Below are positions 14,504-19,104 of a DNA stretch of 19,104 nucleotides, piece after piece. Origin of the DNA: an uncultured Collinsella sp. (GTDB taxonomy: Bacteria > Actinomycetota > Coriobacteriia > Coriobacteriales > Coriobacteriaceae); assembly GCA_900553345.1 (NCBI GenBank), contig USDE01000005.1:1-19104 (forward strand), read 5' to 3'. Under the pieces are notes generated by a model that was given only the letters and a program-made list of their open reading frames with translations, was not told where the DNA came from and searched no databases. A program made the translations under genes and the position numbers. Numbering within the stretch: position 1 is the first letter of the stretch; each line of letters begins with the position of its first letter.

Positions 14504-14996
14504 CTTGTACAGCCTTATCAATCAAATGGGAAAGCTCAATCGCGCGCTCGCCGTGTGCCTCGAGCGTTATCGTTCGCACGTCGCTGTCGTCCTCATCGCG
14601 CTTAAGCGTCACCGAAAGATACTCATCTGTCAGTTCATCCTGAAACTGCTCGCCCCATTCCAGCAGGCAAACACCCTCATAGCCCAGCACGTCAAAAATG
14701 CCCGTATCCTCAAGCTCGTAGGCATGCTCCAGGCGGTACAGATCAAAATGGAACAGCGGAATACGCCCTTGGTCATGAACGGCCATGAGTGCGAACGTAG
14801 GGCTTGTGACCATATGCTCATCGCCCAGAGCGCGCGAAACGCCCTTGGTAAAGTGGGTTTTGCCCACCCCGAGGCCGCCGGTCAAGATCAGCACATCGCC
14901 ATCTTCTAGACACGGTGCGACCAGCTCGCCAAAATGCTCCGTATCGGCAGTACGGGCCGTTCTATAGGTACCTACCCCCAGGCGCTCCAGGGACAT
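14490..14996 (-). CDS. tsaE: tRNA threonylcarbamoyladenosine biosynthesis ATPase TsaE
   Basis: The 168-residue P-loop protein has Walker A GGLGVGKT at 40-47, the family motif SPTFAL, and HFDLYRL. TsaE hydrolyses ATP to reset the TsaBD complex during t6A synthesis. ATG at 14994-14996 has GGAG five bases upstream. It follows the glycosylase gene by 15 nt and overlaps tsaB by 14 nt, consistent with translational coupling. The length is normal for the family. Confidence 0.95.
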   Translation of the reverse strand: MSLERLGVGTYRTARTADTEHFGELVAPCLEDGDVLILTGGLGVGKTHFTKGVSRALGDEHMVTSPTFALMAVHDQGRIPLFHFDLYRLEHAYELEDTGIFDVLGYEGVCLLEWGEQFQDELTDEYLSVTLKRDEDDSDVRTITLEAHGERAIELSHLIDKAVQDELA

Positions 14997-15011
14997 ATAC
15001 GCTCCTTATTA

Positions 15012-15632
15012 TTATTCCGAGGCGGTCTCCGGCGCGGGGTGCCGCTCCAGATAGTCGCCCAGCATCTTAAAGTCTTCCTCCAGCAACTCCTGCCACGCCG
15101 GATTGCGCAGCGCCGCCGCAGGATGAAACGTCGGCATCACCACAAAGTGGCCCATCTGATGGAACCTGCCGCGCAGCTTGGTAATGCCGATCTCGGTCTT
15201 GAGCACAAAGTGCGTTGCGGGGTTACCGAGCGTCACGATGATATCGGGCCAGATGCTTCGAATCTGCTCGCGCAAAAACGGTGAGCAAGCCAGCACTTCC
15301 TCGGGACGCGGATTGCGGTTTCCCGGCGGGCGGCACTTAAGCACGTTGGCGATATAGACGTCCTCGCGCTTAAGACCTGCCAGGGACAAAATGCCGTTGA
15401 GGTCTTCACCCGCCGCCCCCACAAAAGGTTCGCCCTGCAAATCCTCGTTGCGACCCGGTGCTTCACCAATAAACATGACGCGAGCGTGGGGGTTTCCCAC
15501 GCCAAACACGATGTTATGGCGCGACTGATAGAGCTGGCAGAGATGGCAGTCGCCTAAAACAGCCTCAATCTCCTCGAGTGCGACCTCACGTGGCGCCTGA
15601 TGGGTATGGCCGGGAATGTGCATGACGCCCAT
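15012..15632 (-). CDS. Type-4 uracil-DNA glycosylase (4Fe-4S)
   Basis: Four Cys (29, 32, 100, 116) occur in the family-4 spacing for a 4Fe-4S cluster. GEAPGRNEDLQGEPFVG (56-72) is the catalytic/uracil pocket motif, and HPAAALRN (170-177) the second. The enzyme removes uracil from DNA for base-excision repair. I use ATG at 15630-15632, 206 residues, because TAGGAG lies six bases upstream, overlapping the stop of alr. A longer reading to 15680 would run inside alr without its own SD. It sits between alr and tsaE, a DNA repair gene inside a cell-wall/tRNA operon. Confidence 0.93.
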   Translation of the reverse strand: MGVMHIPGHTHQAPREVALEEIEAVLGDCHLCQLYQSRHNIVFGVGNPHARVMFIGEAPGRNEDLQGEPFVGAAGEDLNGILSLAGLKREDVYIANVLKCRPPGNRNPRPEEVLACSPFLREQIRSIWPDIIVTLGNPATHFVLKTEIGITKLRGRFHQMGHFVVMPTFHPAAALRNPAWQELLEEDFKMLGDYLERHPAPETASE

Positions 15633-15640
15633 AGCGGCTC

Positions 15641-16786
15641 CTACACGTAGACCTTGTCGAGACGCATGCCAAAGCCGCAAGCGACCTCGTAGTTAATCGT
15701 TCCGCGCAGTCGGGCCATCTCGTCCATAGTGATCTCGGCATCGCCATCGCGGCCGACAATAATCATCTCGTCACCATACTCGGCCTCGGGAATCTCGTGT
15801 GCCGGGTTGGACTGAATGGCGACCATAAACTGATCCATGCAGATATTGCCAACCTGACGCACGCGCTCGCCGCGATACAGCACATCCATACGATTGGAAA
15901 GCGTACGCGATAGGCCGTCGGCATAACCGATCGGCAGCGTGCAGATCTGAACGCGCGTACGCGGTACGCGGTAGGTAAAACCGTAGCCCACGCCCTCGCC
16001 CATCGCAGGGTGCGCCACGCGCGTCACGCGCGCATGAACGCTCATAACGGGATCGAGCTGCATCACACGGCTACTCAGCTCGCACGGCTGCATGCCATAC
16101 AAGCCAACGCCGGCGCGAATCATATCAAAATGCATCGAGGGGTCGAGCATCGAGGACGGCGTGTTGGCGCAATGCACGATACCGCACTCAAAACCCGCAT
16201 CCTTAATGGCCTGAACGGCCTCGGTAAAGCGCTGGCACTGCAGCTTGTAGTCCCAGCCCGAAGGTTCATCGGCCGTGGCGAAGTGCGTAAATACGCCGTC
16301 GCACTGAATACCGCGATGGAAATCAATACCGCGGACAAAGTCGAGCACCTGCGTGTAATGTACGCCGATGCGGTTCATGCCCGTCTCGATGGCGAGATGA
16401 TACTTGCCCACCTTGCCCGCCGCGACGGCACATTCGCCATACGCAAGAGCAAAGTCGGACGTATAGACCGAGGGCATGATATCGAACTCGAGCAACGTCG
16501 GAATGGCCTCGATAGGCGGCTCGCTTAGGATAAGGACGGGTTTCGTAATCCCGCCCTGTCGGAGCTCAACGCCCTCGTTAACCGTCGCCACGGCAAACAT
16601 GTCGGCGCCGGCCGAATACATAATCTTGGCGCACTCAACAGCTCCATGACCATAAGCGTCGGCTTTAACCACGCAGCACAGGCGCTGACGCGGATTCAGC
16701 AAATTCTTATAGGCCCTCGTGTTGCGGCGAAGCGCCCCGCGGTCGATCTCGACCCAGGACCAACGCGTCAAATCGGCTTTATTCAT
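15641..16786 (-). CDS. alr: Alanine racemase
   Basis: This PLP enzyme makes D-alanine for peptidoglycan. VVKADAYGHG contains the PLP lysine (Lys41), and GVGYGFTY carries the catalytic tyrosine (Tyr268). IRAGVGLYGM and GNICMDQFM are further family motifs. At 381 residues the length is standard. It starts 2 nt after the nnr stop and its end overlaps the SD of the glycosylase gene, so it is plainly part of one operon. Confidence 0.97.
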   Translation of the reverse strand: MNKADLTRWSWVEIDRGALRRNTRAYKNLLNPRQRLCCVVKADAYGHGAVECAKIMYSAGADMFAVATVNEGVELRQGGITKPVLILSEPPIEAIPTLLEFDIMPSVYTSDFALAYGECAVAAGKVGKYHLAIETGMNRIGVHYTQVLDFVRGIDFHRGIQCDGVFTHFATADEPSGWDYKLQCQRFTEAVQAIKDAGFECGIVHCANTPSSMLDPSMHFDMIRAGVGLYGMQPCELSSRVMQLDPVMSVHARVTRVAHPAMGEGVGYGFTYRVPRTRVQICTLPIGYADGLSRTLSNRMDVLYRGERVRQVGNICMDQFMVAIQSNPAHEIPEAEYGDEMIIVGRDGDAEITMDEMARLRGTINYEVACGFGMRLDKVYV

Positions 16787-16788
16787 AA

Positions 16789-18405
16789 TTAGTCATCCGA
16801 CCCTTCGTCCGTGATTCCCAGATCATCGAGCGCATCCTTTGCCGCCAACTCCATGGCGGGACCGATCAAGTCGATAAGATCGGTCGCGATAACGCTCTTC
16901 TCGCCAAACTCCGTCGCCGCGGCAAAACCGGCATAGCTATGAAGCGCGACGGCATACGAGTACAGCAGCTCCCAGCGGTCCATCTCATCGCGCATGGTGG
17001 CTAGCGTGCCGGCCAGAATACCCGCAAGGACGTCACCCGAGCCAGCGGTCGCCAACGACGCCGGGCCAGAGAGCGGCAGCAGCACGCGCTCAACACCGCA
17101 AATGGCCGTCGTCGGGCCCTTAGCGATAACAACGAGGTTATCGGAACCGGCGGCCCAGACAACCTTTTGCGCGGCGGCAATCGCGGTTCCAAGGTCATTG
17201 ACCTCATCACCGGCGACGAGACGCGAAAGCTCACGATAATGCGGCGTCATAACGAGCGGCTGCTCACGACGATACATCTCGGGATTACTGTCGATGCCAT
17301 CGATTGCAATCTTGGCAAGGCAGTTGAGAGCATCGGCATCCAAGATAAGCGGTACGTCGAGCTCAAGCAGACCCGAAACCACCTGCATGGCACCGGCAGA
17401 TGTCGTCATGCCGGGACCACACAGCACGCAGCTATATTTCTTGGCAATCTCACATACCGTCATGCGCGCAGCGGCACCAAAAGAACCGCGGGAATCAGAT
17501 GGAATAGCAAAGACCGGAATCGAGGGGAGCGCCATGCGGATAAGGTTGGCACACGCATCCGGAGTCGCGACTGCCACATAGCCGGCGCCTGCGCGGGCAG
17601 CGGACTTGGCAGCCATAATGGCCGCACCAGGATACTGCGCCGATCCGGCAACAATGAGCACCGAGCCGCGCGAGTACTTATCGATATTCGTAGGCAGCGG
17701 AGCAAAATAGTCCACAAGGTCACCGGGTTCCACGATCTCGGCAGCATGGTCGACATCGTCAATAACCTCATCAAGGCGGTCATACAGACCGCCGCAGACC
17801 AGATCGCCTGCATATTCGGGACCGTCAGCGCTGTATAAGCCGATCTTGGGAGCAATCATCGTCACCGTACGCTCGGCACGAATGCAGTCGTCATCCACCA
17901 CACCCGTCTCGGCATTCAGGCCCGAAGGAACATCGATGGAGACAACGCGATCGGCATTTTCATTGACCGTGGGGATCCAGATTGAAAACGGCGCACGAAG
18001 ATCACCATGAAAACCGGTACCAAAAATGGCATCGACTACAACATCAGCCTTATCAATCAGCACCTCCAGCTCATCACGAGAGGGGCCGACACACACATGC
18101 ACGTCGCGACCAGCAGTACGACGGGCGACATGACGAGCGAGAGCGGCAGGGATCTCATCCGGCTCAACCGGAGAGACGATATCTACATCAACGCCCTTAT
18201 GCGTCAGAATGTCAGCGGCAACCCAGCCATCTCCGCCATTGTTGCCAAAACCGACCAATACAAGAACGCGATCGGGGTTGAGCTTTAAAATCTCGTTGGC
18301 AGCAAATTCGCCCGCCAACTCCATGAGTTCGGCCTTCGAGGTACCCTCACGCTCGATAATATCTTCGAGGCGAACGACTTCCTCGGTACTCAAAACCGGT
18401 TTCAT
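16789..18405 (-). CDS. nnr: Bifunctional NAD(P)H-hydrate epimerase / ADP-dependent dehydratase
   Basis: The 538-residue fusion repairs hydrated NAD(P)H. The N-terminal YjeF_N domain (about 1-215) epimerises R- and S-NAD(P)HX and shows GNNGGDG at 54-60 and DAIFGTG. The C-terminal carbohydrate-kinase-like domain (about 225-520) dehydrates S-NAD(P)HX using ADP, with GSGD at 455-458 around Asp458, and KGPTTAI. The start ATG directly abuts the acpS stop, and SD AGGAG lies in the end of acpS. A short acidic tail ends the protein. Confidence 0.96.
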   Translation of the reverse strand: MKPVLSTEEVVRLEDIIEREGTSKAELMELAGEFAANEILKLNPDRVLVLVGFGNNGGDGWVAADILTHKGVDVDIVSPVEPDEIPAALARHVARRTAGRDVHVCVGPSRDELEVLIDKADVVVDAIFGTGFHGDLRAPFSIWIPTVNENADRVVSIDVPSGLNAETGVVDDDCIRAERTVTMIAPKIGLYSADGPEYAGDLVCGGLYDRLDEVIDDVDHAAEIVEPGDLVDYFAPLPTNIDKYSRGSVLIVAGSAQYPGAAIMAAKSAARAGAGYVAVATPDACANLIRMALPSIPVFAIPSDSRGSFGAAARMTVCEIAKKYSCVLCGPGMTTSAGAMQVVSGLLELDVPLILDADALNCLAKIAIDGIDSNPEMYRREQPLVMTPHYRELSRLVAGDEVNDLGTAIAAAQKVVWAAGSDNLVVIAKGPTTAICGVERVLLPLSGPASLATAGSGDVLAGILAGTLATMRDEMDRWELLYSYAVALHSYAGFAAATEFGEKSVIATDLIDLIGPAMELAAKDALDDLGITDEGSDD

Positions 18406-18945
18406 CTATGCTCCTAGCGCATCTTGCGGATCATCATCCAGATGTTCCGACAAAGCAGATTGTTGCAGCTGTTCGAGCTCGTCTAAGACAGAACGAGCCT
18501 CTTTAAATGTCTGAGCAACGCGCTCCTTCGTGCTCACCCTTTCTTCCTTGGGTTTAGGTCGAGCATCCTCGGTGATCGCAATGGCATTAGCAACAGCCAA
18601 GTCACCCGTCAGAGTAATAGAAAGAGCGACCTCGACAACGCCCAATTCCTGGGCGATTTCGAGAGCACGGCCCGAAAGCAGCGCTTTTGGCTTGCCGAGC
18701 TTATCGCGCGTTACGGAAACGTCTTTACGGCCAACGCCCTGGCTAAAACCCGTACCAAGCGCCTTAAGTACCGCCTCGCGAGAAGCAAAACGACTGGCAT
18801 AATGCGCGGCAGGACGAGACGAGGCATCGCAATACGAACGCTCTTCATCGGTAAACACGCGCCGAGCAAACGCGGGCGTCTTCTCAAGGATTGAATTCAT
18901 TCGGGAAATCTCGACGATATCAACGCCGATTCCGGCTTCGGCCAT
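18406..18945 (-). CDS. acpS: Holo-[acyl-carrier-protein] synthase with C-terminal helical extension
   Basis: AcpS transfers phosphopantetheine from CoA to ACP. GIGVDIVEI holds metal-binding Asp9 and FASREAVLKALGTG holds Glu57 and Lys61. I use ATG 18943-18945 because GGAGGTGA immediately precedes it; an ATG at 18957 has no SD. The protein is 179 residues, while family members are usually about 120-130. Residues of about 128-179 form a charged helical tail (ERVSTKERVAQTFKEARSVL) of unknown role that is not part of the enzyme core. It is the first gene of the operon. Confidence 0.93.
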   Translation of the reverse strand: MAEAGIGVDIVEISRMNSILEKTPAFARRVFTDEERSYCDASSRPAAHYASRFASREAVLKALGTGFSQGVGRKDVSVTRDKLGKPKALLSGRALEIAQELGVVEVALSITLTGDLAVANAIAITEDARPKPKEERVSTKERVAQTFKEARSVLDELEQLQQSALSEHLDDDPQDALGA

Positions 18946-18974
18946 AATCACCTCCATGCTGCACAGACTATGAC

Positions 18975-19004
18975 ATTGTAGCCCGTTCGCAGAAGATGCA
19001 ACAA
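18975..19004 (-). promoter_or_regulatory. Promoter of the acpS operon
   Basis: On the minus strand TACAAT (plus 18975-18980) is a strong -10. TTGTTG (plus 18999-19004) lies 18 nt upstream as -35, a modest match; TTGCAT at 15 nt is an alternative. Transcription would start about 25 nt before the acpS start codon. It follows the terminator of the preceding gene, so it likely drives all seven genes. Confidence 0.6.
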
Positions 19005-19052
19005 ACGAGGGTCAAAAACACAGCGACAGTGGAGTGATGGCCCTATAAGCGC

Positions 19053-19084
19053 AAAAAAGGGGGAGGCCGCGAGGCCTCCCCCTT
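19053..19084 (-). terminator. Intrinsic terminator of a gene beyond the right edge
   Basis: AAGGGGGAGGCC/GGCCTCCCCCTT is a perfect 12-bp stem with loop GCGA. On the minus strand it is followed by six Ts (plus 19053-19058). It should end a minus-strand gene to the right of the window and isolates the acpS operon. Confidence 0.8.
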
Positions 19085-19104
19085 CTCAGTTCGATGCGAC
19101 GGCT

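Overview
The window reads as chromosomal DNA of a high-GC gut actinobacterium, most likely Collinsella or a close Coriobacteriia relative. The reasons are the GC-rich codon use, the acpS-nnr-alr-tsaE-tsaB/rimI-tsaD cluster typical of Actinomycetota, a lipoprotein and PTS repertoire of gut Coriobacteria type, and a CstA-type transporter. The genus is inferred from protein style and gene content, not from a search. There is no CRISPR array, prophage or insertion sequence.

Left part (1-4673): a sugar-uptake region. It starts with a Tat/lipobox solute-binding protein, cut by the window edge, whose visible C-terminal part switches abruptly to a different binding-protein family. Next are a GntR/HutC regulator (TreR-like) and, divergent from it, an alpha-glucoside-type PTS IICB permease fused in one chain to a Cof-type HAD phosphatase. 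Three GTnTAnAC operator-like palindromes lie in the two control regions and suggest one small regulon.

Middle part (4790-9546): a polyprenyl diphosphate synthase; a cytoplasmic-looking protein with two peptidoglycan-binding domains and a worn, CwlM-like pseudo-amidase domain; tRNA-Gln(TTG) with its terminator; a 34-bp-arm nested inverted repeat; and a minus-strand gene for an orphan JetD-like (DUF2220) Toprim protein with a long charged, Arg-rich linker. No jetA, jetB or jetC is present.

Centre right (9652-12104): cstA, a carbon-starvation/peptide or pyruvate transporter, has a strong promoter holding an internal palindrome. Its leader of roughly 230 nt carries a short ORF ending in a run of Ile and Val codons, alternative hairpins and a perfect intrinsic terminator before the SD. 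This looks like a leader-peptide attenuator. Upstream of it lies a second copy of the palindromic element, here a perfect 37-bp-arm hairpin.

Right part (12147-18945): a tight seven-gene minus-strand operon, in transcription order acpS, nnr (NAD(P)HX repair), alr, a type-4 uracil-DNA glycosylase, tsaE, tsaB-rimI and tsaD. It combines cofactor and cell-wall supply with t6A tRNA modification. The RimI part ends out of frame, and its missing C-terminal motif (YY...DAIVM) is readable in the tsaD frame. A small deletion seems to have split what was a TsaB-RimI-TsaD fusion.

The observations most worth following up are the binding-protein chimera, the TsaB-RimI/TsaD split, the cstA leader attenuator, the orphan JetD-like protein, the PTS-phosphatase fusion with its operators, and the paired palindromic elements.
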